Assembly (NCBI GenBank): GCA_910576385.1 | Contig: CAJTIR010000014.1 | Coordinates: 1 to 64,000 of the forward strand | Direction: 5' to 3' | Source of the DNA: Lachnospiraceae bacterium | Lineage (GTDB): Bacteria; Bacillota; Clostridia; Lachnospirales; Lachnospiraceae | DNA length: 64,000 nt | Shown: positions 1 to 8,407 of the stretch, one piece after another | Numbering within the stretch: the first letter of the stretch is position 1 | Layout of the letters: the number at the start of each line of letters is the position of its first letter | Program-made: the position numbers and the translations under genes | The notes under the pieces: generated by a model | What the model was told of the DNA's origin: nothing | Database searches by the model: none | Seen by the model: the letters and a program-made list of their open reading frames with translations, nothing else

Positions 1-64
1 CCTCGATATTTGATACTTATATTTTACCAAATATTGATATGATTTGCTATATCATGTTAAATTT

Positions 65-275
65 TCAAGGTACAATATATATCAAAGGGCTGTGACCTTT
101 TGACACCCTAATCCTTATAGGAAATTCCTCTGGATTTCCTATAAGATAAAAAACAATTATCGCAGGGTCTTTCTTCACTTCGTTTCGGTCGTTGCTTAAC
201 AAGTGCCACTGGCACTTAGCAACCCAGCGAAGCGAGGGTACTGCGTCGAAGCGGATGTCTCTTGCTTTGCAAATA
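65..275. repeat. Palindrome-rich intergenic sequence at the window edge
   Basis: This stretch holds a perfect 12-bp inverted repeat (114-125 with 134-145, 8-nt loop) and a second hairpin whose core is AAGTGCCA-C-TGGCACTT (201-217), extended outward by GTTGCT/AGCAAC (191-196 with 218-223). Neither hairpin is followed by a T-run, so neither looks like a simple terminator. A stop-free minus-strand reading (65-289) crosses both hairpins, has no ribosome binding site, and is best explained as a by-product of the repeats. The structure resembles a dispersed palindromic intergenic repeat, but only one copy is visible here. Confidence 0.45.
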
Positions 276-289
276 ATTTTACAAATCAC

Positions 290-427
290 TTAACAGCAAA
301 ACAGATTATACCCAAGCAACAGCAAGATAAATATAATCAATATTCCAAGTACCTCATTAGGAAGAAAAATCATAATTGCCATTCCCACTGCAATCCAAAA
401 GAGAATGAACCCTATCAACCTTTTCAT
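290..427 (-). CDS. Small hydrophobic membrane protein, 45 aa
   Basis: The reading starts with ATG at 427 behind a GGTGAT Shine-Dalgarno-like sequence and ends with TAA at 290-292. The protein begins MKRLIGFILFWIAVG. It has two hydrophobic stretches (about residues 4-21 and 26-42) separated by a short FLPNEV turn, which suggests a two-helix hairpin in the membrane, and it ends LFCC. It is last in a minus-strand series after gerW and is separated from it by a perfect 14-bp stem-loop. The function is unknown. The composition and gene position argue for a real gene; proof would need conservation in relatives. Confidence 0.6.
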   Translation of the reverse strand: MKRLIGFILFWIAVGMAIMIFLPNEVLGILIIFILLLLGYNLFCC

Positions 428-442
428 GCTATCACCAGAAAG

Positions 443-474
443 CAGAGCATATATTAATAGTAATATATGCTCTG
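443..474 (-). promoter_or_regulatory. Perfect 14-bp stem-loop ahead of the 45-aa gene
   Basis: Positions 443-456 and 461-474 are exact reverse complements around a 4-nt loop. In the minus-strand transcript the hairpin lies between gerW and the small membrane protein, ending about 15 nt before its start codon. It is not followed by a U-run, so an intrinsic terminator is unlikely. It could protect the transcript or influence translation of the small gene. Confidence 0.5.
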
Positions 475-580
475 TTGCTGTTTATCATACACATTATTAT
501 CAAATAGCAGGCGAGCAAATTTGTAAATACTGCAAAAGCAGTCCTTGCACCGCCGTTAAAACGCCAACCATTTTTGAATA

Positions 581-1012
581 TTACTGCTCTTCACCAGAAA
601 GAACATTTAACTGCTCTGCAAGCTCCTGTGCGGCTTCCTTCTTAGCAGATTCATCTGTCGCCGGCTGTTCTTTAGAAGTATTTCTATTTGTAAATTTATT
701 TACAAAATCTGGCACCATATCCAAAATTTTCGTAATACTATCCTGGTTTTTGATATTGACCAGTTTTGTACACCCATTTTGTATTACCAGCACCGCGCTC
801 GGTGTAACCTTGCCTCCCAAACCTCCGGCAGCATTATTCTTCTTTTCCTGGCAGAATGCGCCGGCCCCTACGCCAAAGGAAACTTCAATCAAAGGAAGAA
901 TGATTGTGTCCCCAATGTGTACTGCTTCTCCCACCACAGTTTTGGTGGTAATAAAACTGTCCATACCCTTGAATAAAGACTGAACAGTAGTATTAAAATT
1001 ATTTTCCTGCAT
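581..1012 (-). CDS. gerW: GerW/YtfJ family sporulation protein
   Basis: This 143-residue protein belongs to the GerW (YtfJ) family of spore proteins, known in Bacillus for a role in germination. The family core is visible at residues 1-110: an N-terminal helix, a GDTIILPLIEVSFG stretch, a glycine-rich AAGGLGG segment and a VTPSAVLVI strand. The C-terminal 30 residues are charged and probably disordered. The start at 1012 has a good AGGAGG site 7 nt upstream. It directly follows the DUF2953 gene, the same pairing as ytfI-ytfJ in Bacillus subtilis, so the two are probably co-transcribed. It indicates that the organism makes endospores or descends from one that does. Confidence 0.9.
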   Translation of the reverse strand: MQENNFNTTVQSLFKGMDSFITTKTVVGEAVHIGDTIILPLIEVSFGVGAGAFCQEKKNNAAGGLGGKVTPSAVLVIQNGCTKLVNIKNQDSITKILDMVPDFVNKFTNRNTSKEQPATDESAKKEAAQELAEQLNVLSGEEQ

Positions 1013-1026
1013 AATCCAACCTCCTG

Positions 1027-1995
1027 TTATGTTCTGATCTGTGTTATAAATGTTCGTATATTTTTATCTTTGATCAACCGGAACAATGACAATAAAAAGT
1101 GCCAACACCGGATATGTCCTTTGATGTCCAGTTCACCCTTTACATAAAATAGATCTGATTGAAAATCTGGAATCAGATTAATCCTGTATCTTGTCCAGAA
1201 AGGAAACATACTTAAAATTCCCAAAATCTGTCCCGTTCTAGCGGGATCCTTCATACCAAAAGAAAGTTCACCGTAAGCCTTGCGCGGAACAAAATGACCC
1301 ATAATCATCTTAAATTCCTGAAGTACATGGAGTAAAGCGCTCTTATTAGTTTCTTCCGAAATGATATTTTTTATGTTGTAAAGCTGTTCTTTTATCGTTG
1401 TCTGTTTATGATAAAGCTCAGTTAGGCGCTGTCGAATCACAGAAATTAAATTTTTAATTTCCTGCAACAATTTCCGAAAACCTTTTTTTCTTTTTTTGCG
1501 TCTTTTCTTTGTACTTTTTTTGGCAATTTTCCTTTTCGTTAATAAGTTTTCGGATTCCATTGTCTGCGCAGTAGACTGCTTCGATGCCTCAGTATCTTCC
1601 ACTGGCTCCTTAGTATCACTCAAACCATCGATCTGTATGGGAATATCCTCCATAAGTTCTCCCTGCCCATTTGGCAGTCCTAAAGCTGGAGATAGCTTTT
1701 CTTGTTTCTGTTTGAGCGCTCTCTTTCGCTTTTTGATCTTTTTAGGCTTGCGCTCTTTTCCCAATTGTACTGGAATACCGAGAATACGCAGACCAAACGC
1801 TGTCTGTTTGCCATATTGAATGCGCAGATCAATCAAATGCCAGCACCAATGGAATACTGCCAGCCCTGTAATCTCCTCCTGCAATCGAAGATTGGCATGA
1901 TAACGGACCGGAACCGTTGTCACTGCAAAGAGAAGTAAAAAAATAAGCGCCAGCAAAATTCCAATTATTTTTAAAATTAACAACAGGATTCCCAT
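1027..1995 (-). CDS. DUF2953 (YtfI-like) membrane-anchored protein
   Basis: This 322-residue protein has one N-terminal transmembrane segment (about residues 4-27) followed by the DUF2953 pattern seen in YtfI-like proteins, which are found beside gerW/ytfJ in many spore-formers. A long lysine/arginine-rich, probably disordered linker (about residues 78-180, including KKRRKKRKK) separates the N-terminal part from a conserved C-terminal part starting near LLHVLQEFKMIMG. The linker would lie on the side of the membrane opposite the short N-terminus. An AGGAG site lies 9 nt before ATG 1995. The start overlaps the end of the upstream 167-codon gene by 19 nt, indicating coupled translation. The molecular function is unknown. 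Confidence 0.8.
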   Translation of the reverse strand: MGILLLILKIIGILLALIFLLLFAVTTVPVRYHANLRLQEEITGLAVFHWCWHLIDLRIQYGKQTAFGLRILGIPVQLGKERKPKKIKKRKRALKQKQEKLSPALGLPNGQGELMEDIPIQIDGLSDTKEPVEDTEASKQSTAQTMESENLLTKRKIAKKSTKKRRKKRKKGFRKLLQEIKNLISVIRQRLTELYHKQTTIKEQLYNIKNIISEETNKSALLHVLQEFKMIMGHFVPRKAYGELSFGMKDPARTGQILGILSMFPFWTRYRINLIPDFQSDLFYVKGELDIKGHIRCWHFLLSLFRLIKDKNIRTFITQIRT

Positions 1996-2480
1996 AAATG
2001 ACTTCTCCTGGAATTCTTTCTATACTGATCCAGAAAATAATTCCTGATATTCAGATTTCCGGTTTTATGGAATACATCTATCACAATCTTTGCCGCCAGC
2101 TCTATAGCATTGTCATATCCTTTGTCCACACCCACAATCAACATATCCTGTTTGGGATAATAACGCTGCATCAATTCCCAGGAAGGAATAATATCCAATA
2201 AATTGCTGGGACTGCTGCTCAATGCAATCACATAGATATTAAACTGGCCCACATTATGAATAATTTTCCATTTAATTTTTTGTTTTTTTTCTGCAATGCC
2301 CTCGCCGGCGTAAAAATCTTTCAACCAGACCATATCATTCCCCATTTCCTTAAAGGGAAAAGGCGCCCGCTTCTCGTGAGCACCTTTTCTCTTTAAACAG
2401 CGAAGCTGTAAACCGTAATTGATGATTGCTACTTTCTCTGTCACAGTAAAATCATAACTATTCAGCCCCTGCACAGACAT
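1977..2480 (-). CDS. Protein of unknown function, 167 aa, upstream of ytfI
   Basis: I do not recognise this family. The protein is soluble-looking. Its first half has mixed strands with a stretch IAEKKQKIKWKIIHNVGQFN. Its second half reads as alternating strand and helix (MLIVGVDKGYDNAIELAAKIVIDVF), and it ends in a basic tail and a terminal CysCys. It overlaps the DUF2953 gene by 19 nt, so it is probably translated with it and may share a sporulation or envelope role. The start at 2480 has only a weak, distant AAAGG site (about 17-20 nt upstream), so the exact N-terminus is uncertain. Confidence 0.6.
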   Translation of the reverse strand: MSVQGLNSYDFTVTEKVAIINYGLQLRCLKRKGAHEKRAPFPFKEMGNDMVWLKDFYAGEGIAEKKQKIKWKIIHNVGQFNIYVIALSSSPSNLLDIIPSWELMQRYYPKQDMLIVGVDKGYDNAIELAAKIVIDVFHKTGNLNIRNYFLDQYRKNSRRSHLWESCC

Positions 2481-2489
2481 GTCAACAAA

Positions 2490-2725
2490 ACTGTCATACG
2501 CCTTTCATAAGGCTTTTGTCCGCGGTCTCGGGGATGTTCATGACCACTCTCATGGAAATGAAAATTCAGTCCTTTTTAATCAAATATCCCGTAGGGCACC
2601 CTCTCGGCATTCGTTAATTCTCCATGCAAGCATAACTATTTTCTAAATGTCATTTGGGTACATTGCTCACGGGAATAAATTTGAAGATCCTGGTTTCCCA
2701 TTTTTGTGGAGTTCTGAACAGTTAC
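2490..2725. repeat. Probable dispersed intergenic repeat between Nudix gene and unknown gene
   Basis: About 240 bp without an open frame separate the two minus-strand genes. The right edge carries CTGAACAGTTAC (2714-2725), one base different from CTGAACTGTTACC at the end of the miniature element at 55378-55554. A small GCCTT/AAGGC hairpin lies near the left edge. These features suggest a member of a related intergenic repeat family, but I see no full inverted-repeat partner, so this is tentative. Confidence 0.3.
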
Positions 2726-2728
2726 AAA

Positions 2729-3181
2729 TTAATAATACTTTCTGCTCCCCCAAAGATTACTCTTTTTTAAATCAAGATATTCATTATATGCTTTTTCCAG
2801 TATCTGTTTCTCATTTGCAAAACGCAGTAAATGATATGCCTCGTGGAACTTATAATATCCTGAATCAACAAAATACTCTTCCCGTTGTGGTTTGCTGTAA
2901 TAGCTGTCTGCCATCATCAGATACCAATGGACATCCTTTTCCACCGTATCATCTGGGACAGTAAAGGTATACTGGCTCTTCCCCACATACTTAATGATCG
3001 AGGCGTCTACCCCGGTCTCCTCCAGAACCTCCCTTGCCGCTGTCTCTCTGTATTCCTCACCTGGCTCTACCGTTCCCTTGGGGAGCACCCAGCCCTCATA
3101 TTTGTTTTTATAATTCTTATACAAGAGCAAAATCTTCCCACGAAATATTACCACACCACCACAACTCGTTGCTTCAATCAT
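2729..3181 (-). CDS. Nudix hydrolase
   Basis: This 150-residue protein carries a complete Nudix box at residues 36-58: G at 36, PGEE at 40-43, and REVLEETG at 50-57. It should therefore hydrolyse a nucleoside diphosphate linked to another group, using Mg2+ held by the glutamates. The N-terminus (SCGGVVIFRGKILLLY) is the usual first strands of the fold. The substrate cannot be told from sequence. A strong AGGAGG site precedes ATG 3181. It lies just downstream of the penicillin-binding protein gene but may be an independent unit, because 99 nt separate them. Confidence 0.88.
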   Translation of the reverse strand: MIEATSCGGVVIFRGKILLLYKNYKNKYEGWVLPKGTVEPGEEYRETAAREVLEETGVDASIIKYVGKSQYTFTVPDDTVEKDVHWYLMMADSYYSKPQREEYFVDSGYYKFHEAYHLLRFANEKQILEKAYNEYLDLKKSNLWGSRKYY

Positions 3182-3279
3182 TGCAATACCTCCTGATGTG
3201 GTCTATTGACTTTAGAAACAGTATACCCCTTTTTGTGGTTTCTTGCAACATATTTATGAAAATCAGTTCTTATCCCATT

Positions 3280-4737
3280 TTATTGGGCAAAATAGACATC
3301 GAACAACTGCTTGGCAATTGGCACAGCCGTTGTGCTTCCAGCACCTCCATTCTCCACAATAACGGTCACAGCAATTGTCCCTTTCTCCTCTGTGGAAGCA
3401 TAGCCAGTAAACCAGGCATGACTTTCACTCTTATTATTACTAAATTCAGCAGAGCCAGTCTTGCCAGCCGCCCGATAAACCTGTCCGCTCAATTTGGAAC
3501 CGGTTCCTTCGCTGACAACCAAAGACATTAACTCCTGCAATTTTCCCACTTCCTCCGCAGACAACAGCGAACCATAGGAAGCTGGCTGATAATTTTTTAC
3601 CATAACCCCCTTATAATTTTCTGTATGGTCAATCACATAAGGTTTCATCAATGTGCCCTGGTTGGCAATTGCCGCTGTAATCATTGCCATATGAATTGGC
3701 GTCACCAAAGTCTCTCCCTGGCCAATTGCCATCTGTGTGACCTGATCTGTATTCGATTTTTGATCTAATACAAAGCTACTCTGCTTAAAAGGATAGGAAA
3801 TCGGCAGATTCTTATGAAACATAAGATCATTGCACAGACTTGCGAATTTCGCCTTATCCAAGGTAAGACCAATATTAGCATAAGACGTATTGCAGGACTT
3901 TGCAAAAGAGTGAGCCAAATCCTCGGCCCCATGAACTGCATTTTGATAACAATGAATCTCCGTATTTTCCATAGTGATACTTCCTGTACATTCATAAGAA
4001 TAATCCTGATAATTGGGATTTTCCCGCAGATACTCCAAAGTAGTGAGAATCTTAAATGTGGAACCTGGAGGGTACAAGCCTTGCGTGACACGATTGACTA
4101 AAATTGAATTTTCACTGTCTGTATTGGCGATAATACTTTCCCACTCTGCGGCTATGGTATTTGGATCAAAATCAGGCTTGGAAACCATAGTAAGTATTTT
4201 TCCAGTGGAAGGCTCTAAGACTACCACTGCGCCCCGGCGATCACCCAAAGCCTGGTAAGCCGTCTCTTGTAAACTGTAATTTAAAGTCGTCACAATGTTG
4301 TCACCCTGATTTTTCTGGTTCTGAATACCATTAAATACTTGTTCCAGAAAAAACGCATGAGAGCGCAGCAAACTGAAATTTCCAAAAGATTCGATTCCTG
4401 ATTTTCCATTGCTGTCATAACCTACTGCATGGGCAAACATTCTCCCATAAGGATAATAACGCGTTTCACTGCCATCCTCTCCCACCACTGTCTGCGCCAG
4501 CACTTTTTCATCTGCCGAGCGAATCTCACCCCGAATCACATGTTCCGCAAATGTATTCTGTCTGGTATTATAGGGACTATTGATGAAATCCTCACTGCGA
4601 AATATCTGAAAATAAGCAAAATATCCCATCATCATCATAAATACACCTACAAAAAGATAGGTGATTATTGCAAATTCACGATTTTTCTCACGATTTGTCG
4701 AGGTTTTGGACCTTGGTTCCGTGGATGTTTTCTTCAT
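3280..4737 (-). CDS. Class B-like penicillin-binding protein (peptidoglycan transpeptidase)
   Basis: This 485-residue D,D-transpeptidase cross-links peptidoglycan and partners the FtsW-type protein encoded just upstream. One transmembrane helix (about 22-43) follows a basic cytoplasmic tail, and a short dimerisation domain precedes the penicillin-binding domain. All three catalytic motifs are present: S226-T-F-K229, SCN at 281-283 and KTG at 426-428. The chosen ATG at 4737 has an AGGAGA site 11 nt upstream. Upstream in-frame ATGs lie inside ftsW and lack such a site. The gene overlaps the end of ftsW by 50 bp. At 485 residues it is the short PbpA type, not the longer FtsI with PASTA domains. 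Confidence 0.92.
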   Translation of the reverse strand: MKKTSTEPRSKTSTNREKNREFAIITYLFVGVFMMMMGYFAYFQIFRSEDFINSPYNTRQNTFAEHVIRGEIRSADEKVLAQTVVGEDGSETRYYPYGRMFAHAVGYDSNGKSGIESFGNFSLLRSHAFFLEQVFNGIQNQKNQGDNIVTTLNYSLQETAYQALGDRRGAVVVLEPSTGKILTMVSKPDFDPNTIAAEWESIIANTDSENSILVNRVTQGLYPPGSTFKILTTLEYLRENPNYQDYSYECTGSITMENTEIHCYQNAVHGAEDLAHSFAKSCNTSYANIGLTLDKAKFASLCNDLMFHKNLPISYPFKQSSFVLDQKSNTDQVTQMAIGQGETLVTPIHMAMITAAIANQGTLMKPYVIDHTENYKGVMVKNYQPASYGSLLSAEEVGKLQELMSLVVSEGTGSKLSGQVYRAAGKTGSAEFSNNKSESHAWFTGYASTEEKGTIAVTVIVENGGAGSTTAVPIAKQLFDVYFAQ

Positions 4738-6151
4738 TCGATATGACTTCTCCTTTCCGTTTGATTCCTTTTCGCTCAACGCCATTTTTATAATTATTTG
4801 AAACTGATTTCTCGTTATTTTTATTTGAAACTGAGACGGATTCCACTTCTGTCCGCTCCCGCAGTACATATAAGCCCTGAATAATAGCAAAAATTATCAA
4901 CGTACTAAGCAGAGAACTGCCGCCATAACTGACCAGAGGCAGAGTCACTCCTGTGGAAGGAATAAATTTAATATCTCCTCCAATAGAGAGCAATACCTGA
5001 AATCCATAGATTGTTCCCAGTCCCAAGGCCACCAGTTTATAGAAAAAATCTTTCATCTGCATAGCAATATTTAAAAACATCAGAAAACAACTGACACAAA
5101 CTAAAATCAGACAAATGGCAAAAATTCCGCCTAATTCCTCCGCCACCGCAGAAAAGATAAAATCCTGTTTCACCTCTGGAATCTTATAAGGCATTCCCTG
5201 ATTTAAGCCCATGCCAAACCAGCCCCCAGTACCGATCGCAAACAAAGAATTGGAAACCTGATTGCCGGCATTCTCAAATACCGCCAACGGATCCTGCCAT
5301 GCCACCACGCGCACGCGCACATGACTAAACAGAAAATAAGCTGCCACAGAAGCTATTGCGCCGCATACTAAACCGCCTGCAAAATAATAAAGCTTTCTGG
5401 TAGCTACATAGAGCATCACCATATAGGCAATAAAAAAAATCAATCCAGCTCCCAAATCTCTGGATATTACCAGGATAATTACATGAAGCGCCGCCAGAAT
5501 AGTTGCCTTTACCACCTGCATAAATTCCGTAGATTCATAGAACATGGAAGCGATAAAAAATACAAAAATAATCTTGATAAATTCAGAGGGTTGCACCGTA
5601 ATCCCTGCCACAGAAAATGAGAGCTTTGCTCCATGTGACACCGCCCCAAGTACAGCAACAACACCAAGCATAGTAACACCAGCCAACGCATATAACCAAG
5701 TCAAACTGCGAAAAAATTTCCAACGGCTGATAAAAAACGGAATCAGCAAAGTGACGATGACAGAGATCACAGCAATTTGAAATTGTTTCATGGCATGTTC
5801 ATAAGACAGACGTGTCAGCACCACAAAACCAATGCACATCAACATACACATATTGTTGACCACAAGTCTGGAAACCCGTTTGTAGAAAATGCCATAACAG
5901 AGCTGCACTGCGGCAAAGAATACGACCTGCATCAAGTAAAATTTCAACAGTTTTACATCCCTCACCGACAAAAAAAGGACTGCATATGCATTTAAATGAA
6001 ATAAATACATATATACCACTTGGCTCCTAAATTTTTCTGCTTGCTCTTCCTTGTCTATACTGCGCTTCAATGCCGAAAAGCACTGATAGGTATACAGCGC
6101 AAACAGAATAATCATTGTATATTTGGATAATTCCGTAATTAAATGCACCAT
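4688..6151 (-). CDS. FtsW/RodA/SpoVE family peptidoglycan glycosyltransferase
   Basis: This 487-residue SEDS-family protein polymerises lipid II into glycan strands and works with the class B PBP encoded by the overlapping downstream gene. It has about ten membrane helices and the typical family sequences ISRDLGAGLIFF, TGGWFGMGLNQG, FIFSAVAEELGG and STGVTLPLVSYGGSSLLSTL. The last 60 residues are hydrophilic and probably cytoplasmic. ATG 6151 is preceded by GAGGAG. Whether it acts in division, elongation or spore cortex synthesis cannot be decided from sequence. The stand-alone FtsW-PbpA pairing is common in Clostridia and Actinobacteria. Confidence 0.92.
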   Translation of the reverse strand: MVHLITELSKYTMIILFALYTYQCFSALKRSIDKEEQAEKFRSQVVYMYLFHLNAYAVLFLSVRDVKLLKFYLMQVVFFAAVQLCYGIFYKRVSRLVVNNMCMLMCIGFVVLTRLSYEHAMKQFQIAVISVIVTLLIPFFISRWKFFRSLTWLYALAGVTMLGVVAVLGAVSHGAKLSFSVAGITVQPSEFIKIIFVFFIASMFYESTEFMQVVKATILAALHVIILVISRDLGAGLIFFIAYMVMLYVATRKLYYFAGGLVCGAIASVAAYFLFSHVRVRVVAWQDPLAVFENAGNQVSNSLFAIGTGGWFGMGLNQGMPYKIPEVKQDFIFSAVAEELGGIFAICLILVCVSCFLMFLNIAMQMKDFFYKLVALGLGTIYGFQVLLSIGGDIKFIPSTGVTLPLVSYGGSSLLSTLIIFAIIQGLYVLRERTEVESVSVSNKNNEKSVSNNYKNGVERKGIKRKGEVISNEENIHGTKVQNLDKS

Positions 6152-6153
6152 AC

Positions 6154-8364
6154 TTACTCGACTCCTCGCTTAAAATGCCCATTGGTAAAATCGGACAAAT
6201 AGTTGTCCCTGTCCACCGTATCTGTGGCAGCCGCCTGCCTGTATAATTCAAAAATCTGTTCCACTTGTTTTTGATTTTCCAACGTAAAGGAAATTCGCAC
6301 TGCTGCTGGCGCTAAGGTCCTGATCTCGGAAAATTGATGAAACAAAGACAACGGACTGATATTATACAAGATGTTATAACAGTCTTCACAACGATTCTTG
6401 ACAGGAAATAGCTTGCCATAACGGTCTTTTAAGTAAAAAATTTGTGCTTTTTTGTCACATCCCGCCGTGTTTTTATATAGGCACTGAGCACTGAGCATCA
6501 AAGGCTGATAACCATAGACAATCAGTTCTCCTTTCGCACAATCCAACGCTCTTAATTCCTTGGCATTTAGCTCTACTGGCAAAGTAAAATACTCTAAAGA
6601 AAGCTTATGAAGTCCATATATTCCCTGATTGGAATATCCATACAGACCATAATCTCCCTGTATTTTAATAGGCTCTACCCCCTGCTCCCGCAAAAAAGAA
6701 AGTTCTTCCAAATTTCGGATTAGATATCCATCTACCCCTGCCTTCTCAATCTTAGACCAATGGTTTTCATACCATTGAGCCGTCTTTATACGAAACACAT
6801 AGGGCAAGGCAAGAAAACATTCCTTGCCAGCGCTTTGGGCTTGATCAACCAATTTCTTTAATTGCTGTGTCAATTGTTGTCGTTCCAATGCAAAAGCCTC
6901 TAGATATACCCGTTCTGCTTCTGGCTGTTTTAGTACTTCCTGAAACTGTTCTAACGTCTCTGTCAGCACAGACAATCGCATCTTTGTCTTGGAAAACTTG
7001 TCTCTATTTGGCTGTTCTTTCTCCTTCATATGAACTGAAGTAGAAGATATTCTTCGATATGGCTTCTGCATCGCTTCTGCCAATTTTTCAATTCCAGCCC
7101 TTCTAAGCTGATTCAAAGCTCCCACAGACAAAAAAATCTTTCCCTCGATTTCCAGATTTAATTCTTCCCATTCAAAAGGTGTATTTCCTGTCTTATTCAT
7201 CTTTTCCAGGATTGTTTCTCTCGATAAAGGCTGCTTTTGTGCTGTCTGTACCAGCTCCCCAGTCACTTCTACCTGGGTTTCTCTGCATTTTAACACAAGT
7301 CTAGTCGGTTTTCCCTCAGAAAGTCTTAAGATTCCTTTTATTTTTTCTTTATTTTCTTTCTCCACATAAATATTTCGAATATGATTCTGCAATTCCTCTC
7401 TGCCTTTCTCGTGGGACGGTTTCATAAAAGTAATCATATCTCTTCCATTGTGTTTTTGATAGTACCCTTCCGTAAAACCACAGCGGTTGCCCAGCTCCAG
7501 CAGCGTTTGTCGATCTTCTCCCTTTACCTGATATGTGCGTGTGGGATCCTCTGTATACTGATCTATATATTTTCGATAAATGCCAGTGACGCCGGCTGCA
7601 TACTCCGCTTGTTTCATCCTGCCCTCAATCTTAAAAGAATGTACGCCGCTTTTGATCAATTCTGGGATCAGATCAATGGTACACAGATCTTTCGGGCTTA
7701 ATAAATATTGACCCTTTTTCTTTCCAGCAGACAATGCCTTTCTTTGACTGTCAAACAACTCATAAGGAAGACGGCAGGGCTGCGCACATCTTCCTCGATT
7801 TCCACTGCGCCCGCCAATCATACTGCTTAACAGACACTGTCCCGAATAACAATAACAGAGTGCACCATGTACAAAGCTTTCAATTTCTGCCCCTGTTTGT
7901 TTATAAATATTCGAAATTTCCTTCAATGAAAGTTCTCTTGCTGTCACAATCCGATTGCAGCCTGCTTCTAACAATAGTTTCGCTCCATAAGCTCCTGTAA
8001 CTGTCATCTGTGTACTGGCATGAACTGCAAGTTCAGAAAAAGAATCTCGAATCATCTGCATAACTCCCAGATCCTGGACAATCACTGCATCCAATCCCGC
8101 CTCATACAAGGGGCAAAGATCATCATACAGTGATGCCATCTCCTGCTCTTTCAATAGTGTATTTACTGTAAGATAGAGTTTTTTACCCTTAAGATGAACG
8201 AAATCAATCGCCGTCAACAATTCCTCTTTCGTAAAATTTTGAGCATAAGCCCGCGCACCAAATCTTGGACCCGCCGCATATACTGCGTCCGCCCCTGCAT
8301 TGACCACTGCTTTTAAAATATCAAATGAGCCAGCCGGCGCTAAAAGCTCTGTTTTTCTTTCCAA
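6154..8364 (-). CDS. U32 family peptidase / RlhA-like protein
   Basis: This 736-residue U32-family protein has an N-terminal TIM-barrel-like domain beginning with ELLAPAGSFDILKAVVNAGADAVY, split here as ELLAPAGSFD and AGADAVY. The conserved cysteine cluster CYCYSGQC...GRCAQPC lies near residues 170-200. Relatives are annotated as collagenase-like peptidases, but the better-studied ones (RlhA, TrhP, UbiUV) take part in RNA or ubiquinone hydroxylation with a cysteine-bound centre, so the peptidase label is weak. The long C-terminal half matches the extended U32 form. Translation starts at a TTG (8364) with GGAGG 9 nt upstream. It lies between zapA and ftsW, only 2 nt before ftsW. Confidence 0.88.
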   Translation of the reverse strand: MERKTELLAPAGSFDILKAVVNAGADAVYAAGPRFGARAYAQNFTKEELLTAIDFVHLKGKKLYLTVNTLLKEQEMASLYDDLCPLYEAGLDAVIVQDLGVMQMIRDSFSELAVHASTQMTVTGAYGAKLLLEAGCNRIVTARELSLKEISNIYKQTGAEIESFVHGALCYCYSGQCLLSSMIGGRSGNRGRCAQPCRLPYELFDSQRKALSAGKKKGQYLLSPKDLCTIDLIPELIKSGVHSFKIEGRMKQAEYAAGVTGIYRKYIDQYTEDPTRTYQVKGEDRQTLLELGNRCGFTEGYYQKHNGRDMITFMKPSHEKGREELQNHIRNIYVEKENKEKIKGILRLSEGKPTRLVLKCRETQVEVTGELVQTAQKQPLSRETILEKMNKTGNTPFEWEELNLEIEGKIFLSVGALNQLRRAGIEKLAEAMQKPYRRISSTSVHMKEKEQPNRDKFSKTKMRLSVLTETLEQFQEVLKQPEAERVYLEAFALERQQLTQQLKKLVDQAQSAGKECFLALPYVFRIKTAQWYENHWSKIEKAGVDGYLIRNLEELSFLREQGVEPIKIQGDYGLYGYSNQGIYGLHKLSLEYFTLPVELNAKELRALDCAKGELIVYGYQPLMLSAQCLYKNTAGCDKKAQIFYLKDRYGKLFPVKNRCEDCYNILYNISPLSLFHQFSEIRTLAPAAVRISFTLENQKQVEQIFELYRQAAATDTVDRDNYLSDFTNGHFKRGVE

Positions 8365-8407
8365 ACTGCCTTTCCTCCTGTTTCAGCTTAGAAGGGTGAC
8401 TCAACTT

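Noticed and set aside
65-289. 74-codon minus-strand frame at the window edge
   Set aside because: It crosses two palindromes, has no ribosome binding site and its sequence does not look like a protein domain. Better explained as a repeat.
405-983. 192-codon plus-strand frame over gerW
   Set aside because: Antisense shadow of the confidently identified GerW gene.
4738-4890. Longer start for the penicillin-binding protein
   Set aside because: The extra 51 codons lie inside ftsW, contain no membrane or signal feature and lack a ribosome site. ATG 4737 has one.
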